Below, piece after piece: positions 44,345-53,018 of a stretch of DNA of 64,000 nt. This DNA comes from Leptotrichia hofstadii (GTDB lineage: Bacteria > Fusobacteriota > Fusobacteriia > Fusobacteriales > Leptotrichiaceae), in contig NZ_AP019823.1 of the NCBI RefSeq assembly GCF_007990525.1, forward strand, positions 682,001-746,000. Reading direction: 5' to 3'. The notes beneath the pieces are model-generated. The model worked only from the letters and a program-made list of their open reading frames with translations. It made no database searches and was not told where the DNA came from. Position numbers and translations under genes: made by a program. The first letter of the stretch is position 1; each line of letters starts with the position of its first letter.

Positions 44345-45330
44345 CGGAAAGTGAAAAATATGAACTTCAGAAGCAGGCACAAATAGACTTTGTAAATGAA
44401 AGGCTGTCAGCATTGAAGGAATATATGGAAGATGACGACATTACGGAAATAATGCTAAATCCTGATGGGTATGTATGGGTGGAATCATATGAAAGGGGAA
44501 TGTATAAGACAAATACATACCTGAATGAAATGGAAGGATACAAAATTATTCAGGTGCTTGCTTCATATAACTCAAAGATAATTTCTGAAAAAAATCCAAG
44601 ACTTTCTGGAAACTTGCCAAATTCTGACAGATTTCAAGGAGCCGCAAAAGGAATTACTAAAGGGATTCCAGTATTTACAATAAGGAAAAGGCCTAAAAAA
44701 ATATTTACACTCGATGATTATTTAGCAATGGGTTCAATTACAGAATTTCAGAAAAATTTTCTTACAGAAGCCATTTTAAATAAAAAGAATATAGTTGTAT
44801 CGGGCGGAACTGGTACAGGAAAGACAACATTTACTAATGCTCTTGTGGATTATTTAAAGGAAGTGGACAGAATCAGGAATACTGTTGAAAGAATATACAT
44901 TATTGAGGAAGTTGAGGAAATTATTTGCAATAAGGAAAACGTGTTAAGAGTTTTTGTAACTGAGGATGTTTCTGCACTGGAATTATCAAAGGATGCACTT
45001 AGACACAGGCCAGACAGGATTATTCAGGGAGAGCTTAGATATGGAGAAGAAGCTGAGGAGATACTTAAAAACTGGAATACTGGACATAGCGGAGGATTTA
45101 CAACAGTCCATTCAGACGGGGCAGAAGAAACTTTGGAAAGACTGGAAGAGCTGTTAATGGAAGTTGACAGGAATCCAAGACAGCCACTTATAGGGCGTTC
45201 CGTAGACGTAATTGTAAATATCATAAGAACGACTGAAAATGGTAAAACTGTAAGAAAGGTAAATAAGATAATTAAAGTAAACGGCTTTAATAAAAAGACA
45301 AAGGAATATGAAATTGAGGAGGTAGGATAA
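44341..45330 (+). CDS. trbB: TrbB/VirB11-family secretion ATPase
   Basis: 329 residues, cytoplasmic hexameric ATPase. N-terminal domain with 'EIMLNPDGYVWVE', Walker A GGTGTGKTT near residue 156, Asp box 'YIIEEVEEI', His box 'TGHSGGFTTVHSDGAEETLERL' split near residue 245. Drives pilus assembly and DNA transfer switching together with the VirB4 ATPase. Confidence 0.94.
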   Translation: MTESEKYELQKQAQIDFVNERLSALKEYMEDDDITEIMLNPDGYVWVESYERGMYKTNTYLNEMEGYKIIQVLASYNSKIISEKNPRLSGNLPNSDRFQGAAKGITKGIPVFTIRKRPKKIFTLDDYLAMGSITEFQKNFLTEAILNKKNIVVSGGTGTGKTTFTNALVDYLKEVDRIRNTVERIYIIEEVEEIICNKENVLRVFVTEDVSALELSKDALRHRPDRIIQGELRYGEEAEEILKNWNTGHSGGFTTVHSDGAEETLERLEELLMEVDRNPRQPLIGRSVDVIVNIIRTTENGKTVRKVNKIIKVNGFNKKTKEYEIEEVG

Positions 45331-45569
45331 TGAAATTAAAAGTGTATAAATCTTTGCTGGATGTGAAGATGGTAATGGGGTTGCCATATAAGGTTTTTAT
45401 ATCGCTAGTATTATTAACAGGAATTATATTTTTAATATTCAGGCACTGGGTAATTTTTATACCGGCAGGGGCAATATATATTCTATGTGCAGTTATGTCA
45501 GTAAAGGATCCGATGACGTTGGAATTGATAATAGAGCATTACAAGACTGAAAGATATTTAAATCCTTAA
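45330..45569 (+). CDS. trbD: TrbD/VirB3-family inner-membrane protein
   Basis: 79 residues with two hydrophobic segments in a helical hairpin ('VFISLVLLTGIIFLIF', 'VIFIPAGAIYILCAVMSV') and the VirB3 ending 'DPMTLELIIEH'. GAGGAGG precedes the ATG, which overlaps the trbB stop by one base. Confidence 0.85.
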   Translation: MKLKVYKSLLDVKMVMGLPYKVFISLVLLTGIIFLIFRHWVIFIPAGAIYILCAVMSVKDPMTLELIIEHYKTERYLNP

Positions 45570-45624
45570 GCGAATATTAAAAATGGAAGCGAAAAGAAAA
45601 AATATTGAAAGGGGAATAATTGAA

Positions 45625-46248
45625 ATGAAAGAAAAAATTATGAATTTTTTAGAAGAAAGAACAAAAAATGAAGTCGGATATACTACATTAAGCAGAAATC
45701 AGATAATGGAAAAACTGGGAATAAAAGAGGAAGAAAAGTTTAATGAAGCATTTAAGGAGTTAGTACAAGATAATAAAGTATTCTTTCATAATTCATCAGA
45801 AGAAAAAATAAATTATGATGGTTCTATATTTGAAGTAAATAAAATAAAATATTTTATCAATAAAGATAAATCACTTGAATTTAAAAATAACTATGAAAAA
45901 AAATTGGAAGAAATAGCAGATAAAATAAAAGAAACAGAAAAAGTGAAAGAAGAAAAGCTTTCAACGTTATCAGGTAATGCAAAATTAATTTACAATACAT
46001 ACAAAGAAAATGTAGGAAACTTAGTATACCTTGACTCAAAATCAGTTAGAGAAAAAACAGGACTAGAATTTAAAGACTTTGTAGCCGCACAAAAAGAATT
46101 GTCATCAAATAAAGTGTTATTTATGACAAAAATATCTAAAAGCAACGAAGAAAAATTCGTATTAATAGATAGAGGAGACATTTTAAGTAAAGTTCTAAAA
46201 AGAGAAGAAATTAAGGAAAATATTAAAAATAAAGAAAAGGAAAGATAG
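45625..46248 (+). CDS. Hypothetical protein with repeated winged-helix-like units
   Basis: 207 residues from the ATG at 45625 (AAAGGGGA 9 bases upstream). Two similar segments, 'TLSRNQIMEKLGIKEEEKFNEAFKEL' (split) near residue 25 and 'VREKTGLEFKDFVAAQKELSSNKVLF' (split) near residue 150, look like winged-helix units joined by a Lys/Glu coiled linker. Soluble and cytoplasmic by composition. Unusual to find between virB3 and virB4, which normally touch or fuse. No known family. Confidence 0.6.
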   Translation: MKEKIMNFLEERTKNEVGYTTLSRNQIMEKLGIKEEEKFNEAFKELVQDNKVFFHNSSEEKINYDGSIFEVNKIKYFINKDKSLEFKNNYEKKLEEIADKIKETEKVKEEKLSTLSGNAKLIYNTYKENVGNLVYLDSKSVREKTGLEFKDFVAAQKELSSNKVLFMTKISKSNEEKFVLIDRGDILSKVLKREEIKENIKNKEKER

Positions 46249-46249
46249 A

Positions 46250-48733
46250 ATGGGAAAAACACTTGATAACTACAAAAATTCATTTATCTATCATATTCCT
46301 TGGGACTTCCTTCTCAATGACTTTATTCTTGTTAATAAAAATATGGGGTTTCAGGTAACTCTCAAAGTGAGAAATCACGACTTGGATTTTTTTACTGAGG
46401 AAGAAGTGAACTTGAAAATATTGCAGTATAACAATGCGATAAAAAAATTGCCTGACAATTTTATTGTTCATTATGAAGTTCAAAGAAAGAAGTCAAGAGG
46501 ATATATTGAAACAGAAATTAATGATAACTTTATACCTACAGTTCTTATAGAAAATGAAAGAAAGGATTTATTTTCAAAAGGGGAATATTTTAAATGTGAC
46601 TACTATATAACATTGACATATTTAATAGCAGAAGATGCTGAAAATAAGATAAACTCATTGCTGGCTAGTAAAAAGGAAGATGATTCAGAAGAAAAAATGG
46701 TGGAGGAAGCAGAAAGGGAATTAAAAATATTTAGACAAAAAGTAGCTTCATTTATTGCGTTATTAAAATATGCTACAACAAGCATTGAAGTCTTACAGGG
46801 AGATGAACTTATGGCATATATGTATTCCACAGTAAATGCTGAATTTCCTGAAAAGAAGAAAATGCCTACATCTCCTCTATATCCAATTGATCAATATTTG
46901 TCAAACTCAAGTTTTGAAAATGGAAAAGACACGAAAATACAAAGACTGACAAAGGCAAAGCATTTAAGGACAATCTCGGTTAATCTGTTTCCTGATGAGA
47001 TAGAGTCAAGAGTTCTGAAAAAACTTGAAAGTCTGGACTTTGAATTTAGAATGTCGGCAAGATACATTATACTTTCGCAAAATGAATCAAAAAAGATGTT
47101 AAAAAACTTCTTTATTTTTCATCAGGGAAAACAGAAAAATTTTGGGCAATACATAACGGAAGCTATAACTAAAAAGCCTTCATTTAACATTGATGAGCTG
47201 GAATTGGCAAAAACAGAAGAAGCCAAAATGGCTTTAAATGAATTTAAGGAAGGCGGAATGAGTTATGGATATTACACATTTACCATAATACTTGCTGATG
47301 AAGATATAAAAAGGTTTGAAGATAATGCACTTAAAATAGTAACAATATTTGATGAGCAGGACTTTACTTGCTCAATTGACAAGTACAATATTTTCCCTTC
47401 ATATTTAGGGGCTATTCCAGGAAATGTGAAGGCGAATATAAGAAAATATCCAATAAACTCAATGCTTTTAAGCTGTCTTTTCCCTACTTCATCGCTGTAT
47501 CGTGGAGAGGAAGTGAATGAATTTTTTAGGGATAAGAAAAATATTACAGGTGTTCCGCTTATGATGACTAAAACAGATTTGAACGATATATTTTACTTTA
47601 ACCTTCATATAAAGGATGCGGCACATACGCTTATAGCAGGTCCAACAAGGTCAGGAAAATCAGTATTATTGGGAATGCTGGTAGCTGAACTTAAAAAATA
47701 TCCTAATGCACAGGTATTCTTTTTTGATAAAGGTGGCTCAATACGTGTTTTAACTGCTTGTATGGGTGGAAAATTTTATGACTTGGGAAAAGGTGGAGAT
47801 AATGATTTGGCATTTCAGCCACTTGCAAATATTCATATCGAAACAGAAAGAGCATTTGCAAGCAACTGGATAATTTCCCTTCTTCAGCAGGAAAATGTAA
47901 TTGTAACACCTGATATGAAAAGTACAATCTGGGAAACGCTTACGACTCTTGCAAATGATCCGCCTAACAGGAGAACAATGACAAATTTTGCATTTACAGT
48001 TATGAACAAGGAAATTCAGCAGGCACTTGAGCCATACACAAATACAGGTTCATATGGAAAATATTTCGATAATAATGAGGATAATTTTTCAGACTCAAAC
48101 TGGCAGGTATTTGAAATGGGAAGAATAATAGAAGATCCAAAAGCAACAGCTCCGATATTAAGCTATCTGTTTCATAGAATAGAAGTGGAAAAATTAACAA
48201 AGGACTATCTAACTGCAATCGTAGTTGATGAGGCTTGGTTTGCAATGGAAAACGAAAGTTTCAGGCTTAAATTCAATGACTGGCTTAGAACTCTTGCAAA
48301 ACTGAATGCCTTTATAATCTTTGCAACACAGTCTCTTGATGAAATTTCAAAATCTGAAATAACACCTGCAATAGTTGACGGATGTAAAACAAAGATACTT
48401 CTTCCTTCTCCACAGGCACAGAATTACTGGAAGGAACTTTATTCAAAGTTCGGATTAAATGCAATAGAAATTGAAAGAGTTGCACGTGGACAAATGCAGA
48501 AACAATACTTTTACAAAAGTGAGCTTGGAGCAAGGGAGTTTGAAATGGACTTAGGTAAAATTGAACTGGCTTATGTAGGCTCGGCAAGTTCAACAGATCA
48601 GATGAAAATACAGGAAATATGTGCAGAAACAAATGATTTAAAGGAAATTAACTTAAAATGGCTAGAATACAAATTGGGTAGAAATAGTCAGGAATTTAGA
48701 AGATGTAAGGAAATTATACAGGGAGGTAACTAA
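46250..48733 (+). CDS. trbE: TrbE/VirB4-family secretion ATPase
   Basis: 827 residues, the largest channel ATPase. N-terminal CagE/TrbE domain, then RecA-like domain with Walker A GPTRSGKSV near residue 464, 'FFFDKGGSIRVLTACMGG' and Walker B 'AIVVDEAWFAMEN' near residue 657. It energises pilin dislocation and substrate transfer. It starts 1 bp after the preceding stop and ends 1 bp before trbJ. Confidence 0.95.
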   Translation: MGKTLDNYKNSFIYHIPWDFLLNDFILVNKNMGFQVTLKVRNHDLDFFTEEEVNLKILQYNNAIKKLPDNFIVHYEVQRKKSRGYIETEINDNFIPTVLIENERKDLFSKGEYFKCDYYITLTYLIAEDAENKINSLLASKKEDDSEEKMVEEAERELKIFRQKVASFIALLKYATTSIEVLQGDELMAYMYSTVNAEFPEKKKMPTSPLYPIDQYLSNSSFENGKDTKIQRLTKAKHLRTISVNLFPDEIESRVLKKLESLDFEFRMSARYIILSQNESKKMLKNFFIFHQGKQKNFGQYITEAITKKPSFNIDELELAKTEEAKMALNEFKEGGMSYGYYTFTIILADEDIKRFEDNALKIVTIFDEQDFTCSIDKYNIFPSYLGAIPGNVKANIRKYPINSMLLSCLFPTSSLYRGEEVNEFFRDKKNITGVPLMMTKTDLNDIFYFNLHIKDAAHTLIAGPTRSGKSVLLGMLVAELKKYPNAQVFFFDKGGSIRVLTACMGGKFYDLGKGGDNDLAFQPLANIHIETERAFASNWIISLLQQENVIVTPDMKSTIWETLTTLANDPPNRRTMTNFAFTVMNKEIQQALEPYTNTGSYGKYFDNNEDNFSDSNWQVFEMGRIIEDPKATAPILSYLFHRIEVEKLTKDYLTAIVVDEAWFAMENESFRLKFNDWLRTLAKLNAFIIFATQSLDEISKSEITPAIVDGCKTKILLPSPQAQNYWKELYSKFGLNAIEIERVARGQMQKQYFYKSELGAREFEMDLGKIELAYVGSASSTDQMKIQEICAETNDLKEINLKWLEYKLGRNSQEFRRCKEIIQGGN

Positions 48734-48734
48734 A

Positions 48735-49466
48735 ATGAAAAAAATAATATTCTTTTTAATGACAATGACAATCATATCAGTAAATTCGTTTTCAGGAATA
48801 CTTGGAGGAGGCAGTGGGGCTTCTGATTACTGGCAAATGAAAACATATTTTGAAAGTGTGGCAATCAATGCACAGACGCTAAAAAGCCTTAATGCACAGT
48901 TAAAGGAGATAGAAAGACAGATTGAGCTTTCAAAGAAACTGCCTGAAGCCTATCTAAAAAAATATATAAGCCAATATGATGACACAATAAAGACATTAGT
49001 TAGAATAACAAATACCACAAAATCAACATTAAGGGACGCAAAAAGAGCTGAACTATGGTTTAAAGATGTTTATGCCGATGCTAATAACAGACAGTATATG
49101 GCTCTTCTTGACAGATTTACAAACACGCTTGACAGTCTTTCAAGGGACGCAATGAAGTCAGGCTCTATGAATGAAGTGGCAATGAAAAAAACATCGGGTA
49201 ATGCAAGGATACTTATAAGAAAAACTCACGAAGCAAAAAATCCACAGCAAGTATTGGAAGTGCTATCACAATGGAGTGCCAACCTGTCAGTACAGATGAA
49301 TGCAATAGCCGATATGATTTCAACTACAAATAGACTTGACGCATTAAAGGCGGCTGAAGAAGTGCAGGCAAGAAGGGAAGCTCAAAAAAGAAGCGAATAT
49401 ACAAAAAACAGTTTAAACAATCATATAAAGGCAATGGAAAATGAAGTGAAAAAACATAAGAGATAA
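48735..49466 (+). CDS. trbJ: TrbJ/VirB5-family secretion protein
   Basis: 243 residues with signal peptide (residues 1-20). The mature part is almost all helix with heptad patterns ('LNAQLKEIERQIELSKKLPEAY' split). This matches TrbJ/VirB5 minor pilus tip proteins in size, topology and gene position between trbE and trbL. Sequence identity to known TrbJ is low, so the call leans on position. Confidence 0.78.
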   Translation: MKKIIFFLMTMTIISVNSFSGILGGGSGASDYWQMKTYFESVAINAQTLKSLNAQLKEIERQIELSKKLPEAYLKKYISQYDDTIKTLVRITNTTKSTLRDAKRAELWFKDVYADANNRQYMALLDRFTNTLDSLSRDAMKSGSMNEVAMKKTSGNARILIRKTHEAKNPQQVLEVLSQWSANLSVQMNAIADMISTTNRLDALKAAEEVQARREAQKRSEYTKNSLNNHIKAMENEVKKHKR

Positions 49467-49479
49467 GGAGGAGAAATAA

Positions 49480-50943
49480 TTGGCAGCGGCAAATTTTCAA
49501 TTTGATACGGCACTGATTGAACCAATAATCAGTATGCTTGATACAGGAATGACAACTTTAATGGTTGTAATATTGACACTTGCCTCATCATTTGCTGTGC
49601 TGGACTTATCATTTACAGCCTTCTTTAACTGGTCGGAGAACATAGGCAATACACTTGTTGAAACTATAAAAAAACTTGTAAGATATGCACTTACTTTTGG
49701 GCTTATAAAAATGTACAAGGAACTGCTGGATATGGCATATAAACTATTTTCCGATATAGGAAACTTATTTGGAGAAGGGCTTGGAAGTCCGTTAAAAGTG
49801 CAGGGCATTTGGGATAAGTTATGGGAGGAATTAAGCAAGTTTTTAAGTATAGGCTTAAAGTTTCAAGATTTTTGGGCTATTCTGTACTTTATTCTCTTTA
49901 TTATTGGATTCATATTTTTAGTGTTTATAATATCAACAATAACAATAGCTATAATACAGTTCCATGTAGTTGGAAAATTGGCAATAATATATCTTGCTTG
50001 TCTACCACTTGACGCTTTGAGCGATATAGGAAGAAAAACTTTGGGAGCAATTGTAGGCTCAGGCACTCAATTAATGGTTGCAGTTGCACTTTCATCTATG
50101 GGAGTAAAAATTTTAAAATCTTATCCTATTCCTGAAAATATTGGGGCAGAAAATAACGAGCCTCATACGATAATTGTGTGGCTTGCGGTATTCATAGCAA
50201 TTTCATTTTTAATAAAGAACTATCAGAGCATAGCTTCTTTAATTTTATACGGACAAGGTGGATTAAATGGCTCACAGCTTGGTAATTTTACTGGAAATGT
50301 TGTTAGTGCAGGAGGCTCGGCTGTAGGAGGAGTTACATCTTTATTGGGAAGTGCAGCAGTTGGCGGACTAGGTGCAGCAGTTGGTTCAGTTGTTGGTGGG
50401 GTGTCTACTGGAGGAGCAGGAGCAATAGCAGGTATGAAGACAGGTGCGAAAATAGGCTCTAAAATAGGAAAATATCCTGGAAATCTGACTGCTTCGGCTG
50501 CTGAAAATGCAGGAAAAGCAATAAAAGTAATGACAATGGACTTTGATCCAATTGCTTCAGGCAGAAAAGTAAAAAATATGGCCAGTGATGGAATTAAAAA
50601 ATTTATGGGCAATAAAAAAGATGATAAGAAAGATACCGAAGAAAATAAATCACAGGAAACAGAAAACACTAAAAATCAAAATTCTCAAAATGCAAATAAA
50701 GGAAATGAAAAAACTAAATCAGGAAATGCGGATAGAATAGCCGATACAAAAGAAGCTGAAGAAAAAATGAGAAGTGATAACAGCAAGACAGCCTCGAATA
50801 AGGATTCTCAAAAACAGTCAAATGAAGGGAAGAAAGTCACGCAAAAACATTCAGAAAATACAAAAACAAAAGAAACTGAGAATAGTAACAGTGAAACTTT
50901 TGCAGAATCTGAAATGAGGAGAGAAAAGAACAGCAAGGAATAA
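49480..50943 (+). CDS. trbL: TrbL/VirB6-family polytopic membrane protein
   Basis: 487 residues. Five to six membrane helices in residues 15-260 form the inner-membrane pore. A Gly/Ala-rich segment (about 265-330, 'GGLGAAVGSVVGGVSTGG') follows, then a hydrophilic tail of about 130 residues full of Lys, Glu, Asn and Ser, as in many TrbL proteins. TTG start after AAGGAGGAG. It ends the core secretion block. Confidence 0.88.
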   Translation: MAAANFQFDTALIEPIISMLDTGMTTLMVVILTLASSFAVLDLSFTAFFNWSENIGNTLVETIKKLVRYALTFGLIKMYKELLDMAYKLFSDIGNLFGEGLGSPLKVQGIWDKLWEELSKFLSIGLKFQDFWAILYFILFIIGFIFLVFIISTITIAIIQFHVVGKLAIIYLACLPLDALSDIGRKTLGAIVGSGTQLMVAVALSSMGVKILKSYPIPENIGAENNEPHTIIVWLAVFIAISFLIKNYQSIASLILYGQGGLNGSQLGNFTGNVVSAGGSAVGGVTSLLGSAAVGGLGAAVGSVVGGVSTGGAGAIAGMKTGAKIGSKIGKYPGNLTASAAENAGKAIKVMTMDFDPIASGRKVKNMASDGIKKFMGNKKDDKKDTEENKSQETENTKNQNSQNANKGNEKTKSGNADRIADTKEAEEKMRSDNSKTASNKDSQKQSNEGKKVTQKHSENTKTKETENSNSETFAESEMRREKNSKE

Positions 50944-50996
50944 AATGTGTAAGGACAATGACAATAGAATATTAATCTAGTTTTAAAAAATTCAGA

Positions 50997-51024
50997 TTGA
51001 AAAAACTATTAGATGTGATATAAT
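50997..51024 (+). promoter_or_regulatory. Promoter of the AbiEii cassette
   Basis: TTGAAA, 16-bp spacer, perfect TATAAT in the gap after trbL, giving the following three genes their own transcription. Confidence 0.65.
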
Positions 51025-51063
51025 ATTATTGTAAAAATAGAAATTATTAAAGATGTGATAAGA

Positions 51064-51255
51064 ATGGCAACGTCAAGTTTTTTCAAGAATTTAGAATTAA
51101 GTAAAGAAGCAGCTGAAGAATTAATAAAAATGACAGAAGAGGGTTTTACTGTAAATAAAGTGCCTAATTTGGAAATTAATATAATTAGTAATCCTGAAGA
51201 AATTAAAAAGTTTTTTGAAGAAAGAGATAATAAAAATTTAGAATTTTGTATTTAA
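51064..51255 (+). CDS. Small hypothetical protein (possible antitoxin-type)
   Basis: 63 residues from ATG 51064: 'MATSSFFKNLELSKEAAEEL' then an acidic C-terminus. The opening resembles a group of short uncharacterised proteins common on Firmicutes mobile DNA. It is the first gene after a dedicated promoter and before an AbiEii-type pair; a role in that cassette is inference only. Confidence 0.55.
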   Translation: MATSSFFKNLELSKEAAEELIKMTEEGFTVNKVPNLEINIISNPEEIKKFFEERDNKNLEFCI

Positions 51256-51344
51256 AATACTAGAAAGTCTGACTTCTGAAGACGACTTAAAAGTTATAAT
51301 GAAATTAAAATAAAATGATATAAAAGTTTAAATGAGGTGAAAAA

Positions 51345-51821
51345 ATGGAATTATATGAAAGAATAATACCAAAAACTTCTTCAACAAGTTATATATCTGG
51401 ATGGGAAGCATTGAATATTCCTGATGAAAATAGAAATACTGCTGATTGGCATCCAAGAACTTATTTATTTTCTTATGATAAAGACAAGGCAATAAATCTG
51501 TATAACACGACAAATGTTTTAGGAAATTCTGGAATAAAGAAAAGAACAATAGATTATCCAAGTAAAAGGGAAGTATATATTGCTAATTTTCCAAGAGCGA
51601 TTGCAGATTTGGTATTAACAATGAAGGATTATCAGTTACCTTCGCTTCATAACTGTTGCAGTGATTTTTTAAATGAAGATGAAACGGAACAGCTTTATCA
51701 GTATCTGAGAAGTATAAAGGATAATCCAAGAGTGGATGAGTTTCTTAAATATGAATTTACTGTAAGATATTTTAATGATAAGGAGCTTTATGATGAAAGA
51801 GTGGCAAAAGGACAGAATTGA
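51345..51821 (+). CDS. Probable antitoxin partner of the AbiEii-like toxin
   Basis: 158 residues, soluble. 'GWEALNIPDENRNTADWHPRTYLF' (split near residue 18) and a C-terminal helix region; no helix-turn-helix is visible, unlike the canonical AbiEi antitoxin. Its end overlaps the toxin start by about 30 bp, typical of an antitoxin-toxin pair. It may bind the toxin directly. GAGGTG precedes the ATG. Confidence 0.6.
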   Translation: MELYERIIPKTSSTSYISGWEALNIPDENRNTADWHPRTYLFSYDKDKAINLYNTTNVLGNSGIKKRTIDYPSKREVYIANFPRAIADLVLTMKDYQLPSLHNCCSDFLNEDETEQLYQYLRSIKDNPRVDEFLKYEFTVRYFNDKELYDERVAKGQN

Positions 51822-52503
51822 CATAATAAAAAAAATTTTACCAAAATTAGGTGAAAATTATGTTTTAAAAGGTGGAACAGCTTTATTATTATATTACGGA
51901 TTAGATCGTTTTTCAGAAGATGTTGATTTGGATTCAATTAGTGGGAATATGAATATACTGAATAAATTAAAAACTATTGGACAGAATAAATGGAATATGA
52001 TCATAAAAAAAGATACAGAAACAGTTTTTAGAGTAATGGTTGATTACGGAGCAACAAATAATTATGGAGATTATCCTTTAAAAATTGAAATTTCTTCCCG
52101 AAATAAAAAATTTTTACAATCTAAAATTTATGATTATAAAAATATTGCAGGAGTTAATGTTTATTCATTAGAGGAAATTTTAAAGATGAAAATAAGAGCA
52201 TTTAATGATAGGGATAAAATAAGAGATTTTTATGATTTGTCCTATTTTTTGAAAAAACAGCCTGAAAAATTTACAAAAGATATGCTGATAGACTTTAAAG
52301 AGCGTATGGATTATAAAAATTTGGATACTTTATCATATTTATTAAAGGAAGAATTTGAAAAAAATGAATTAAAGGATATTTCAAAAAATTCAGAAGAAAT
52401 AGTTTTAGAAACGTATGATAAGATTGAAAATTTAGTTATCAATTATTCTAAAAATAAAAATTTGGAATTAAATTCTGAAAAGAATAAAGAAATGGAAAGA
52501 TAA
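51793..52503 (+). CDS. AbiEii/AbiGii-family nucleotidyltransferase toxin
   Basis: 236 residues. The nucleotidyltransferase core is clear: 'YVLKGGTALLLYYGLDRFSED' at about residues 23-43 followed by VDLDS, giving the GG...D-x-D active site. 'EEILKMKIRAFNDRDKIRDFYDL' (split, near residue 130) is the second family block. AbiE toxins add nucleotides to tRNA and act in phage defence and element maintenance. AAGGAG lies 7 bases before the ATG at 51793 (another ATG is at 51790). Confidence 0.85.
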   Translation: MKEWQKDRIDIIKKILPKLGENYVLKGGTALLLYYGLDRFSEDVDLDSISGNMNILNKLKTIGQNKWNMIIKKDTETVFRVMVDYGATNNYGDYPLKIEISSRNKKFLQSKIYDYKNIAGVNVYSLEEILKMKIRAFNDRDKIRDFYDLSYFLKKQPEKFTKDMLIDFKERMDYKNLDTLSYLLKEEFEKNELKDISKNSEEIVLETYDKIENLVINYSKNKNLELNSEKNKEMER

Positions 52504-52570
52504 ATAAATTTTAAATATAATTTTAACGATAAAAAGTTGTTGTAAATATGAACGATATGGGGAGAGTGAT

Positions 52571-52942
52571 ATGATTAAAAAAGGGATAGTAACTTTAATG
52601 TTCATAATAGGAATACTAGGTTTTTCTGCAAAGACAGGAAACGCTAACTCATATATGGATAAAATAATTGGATACTGGTATTACAGTAAAGTTGGATATC
52701 AAGATCCAGTAGGGATAAGGAAATTATCTAACGGAACATATCAAATTGGTTTTAATACTGGAGAAAAAAATGCGGATAAAAACGGATTTGAATGGGATAA
52801 TATACAGTTATTAAGAAATGGAATTTATAAAATTCAAGGGATGGACAGATATATACATATAATAAAAAATGGATTTGTAATTAAAGATGGAAATGGAAAT
52901 ATTATTGATTATTTAGATAGAAAATTAAATAAGTTACCTTAA
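52571..52942 (+). CDS. Small exported protein of unknown function
   Basis: 123 residues with a signal peptide (cleavage near residue 25, after GNA). The mature part is beta-rich ('GYWYYSKVGYQDPVGIRKL', 'NGTYQIGF', repeated Gly-Asn turns), like a small lipocalin or DUF-type barrel. No family recognised. Ribosome site GGGGAG. Followed by a good terminator that separates it from the next transfer genes. Confidence 0.65.
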   Translation: MIKKGIVTLMFIIGILGFSAKTGNANSYMDKIIGYWYYSKVGYQDPVGIRKLSNGTYQIGFNTGEKNADKNGFEWDNIQLLRNGIYKIQGMDRYIHIIKNGFVIKDGNGNIIDYLDRKLNKLP

Positions 52943-52954
52943 TTTTAAAGTATG

Positions 52955-52986
52955 AAAGGCTAGATTAAAATTCTAGTCTTTTTTTT
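52955..52986 (+). terminator. Rho-independent terminator
   Basis: AAAGGCTAGA (52955-52964) pairs with TCTAGTCTTT (52972-52981; one G-U) and enters a run of T. Confidence 0.85.
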
Positions 52987-53018
52987 GTACTTTTTTAGAA
53001 AGGGGGATTAAAGGAAAT

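Noticed and set aside
50223-50669. 148-codon minus-strand frame with a Pro/Ala-rich product inside trbL
   Set aside because: The Pro/Ala pattern is simply the complement of the Gly/Ala-rich trbL segment; no start signal.
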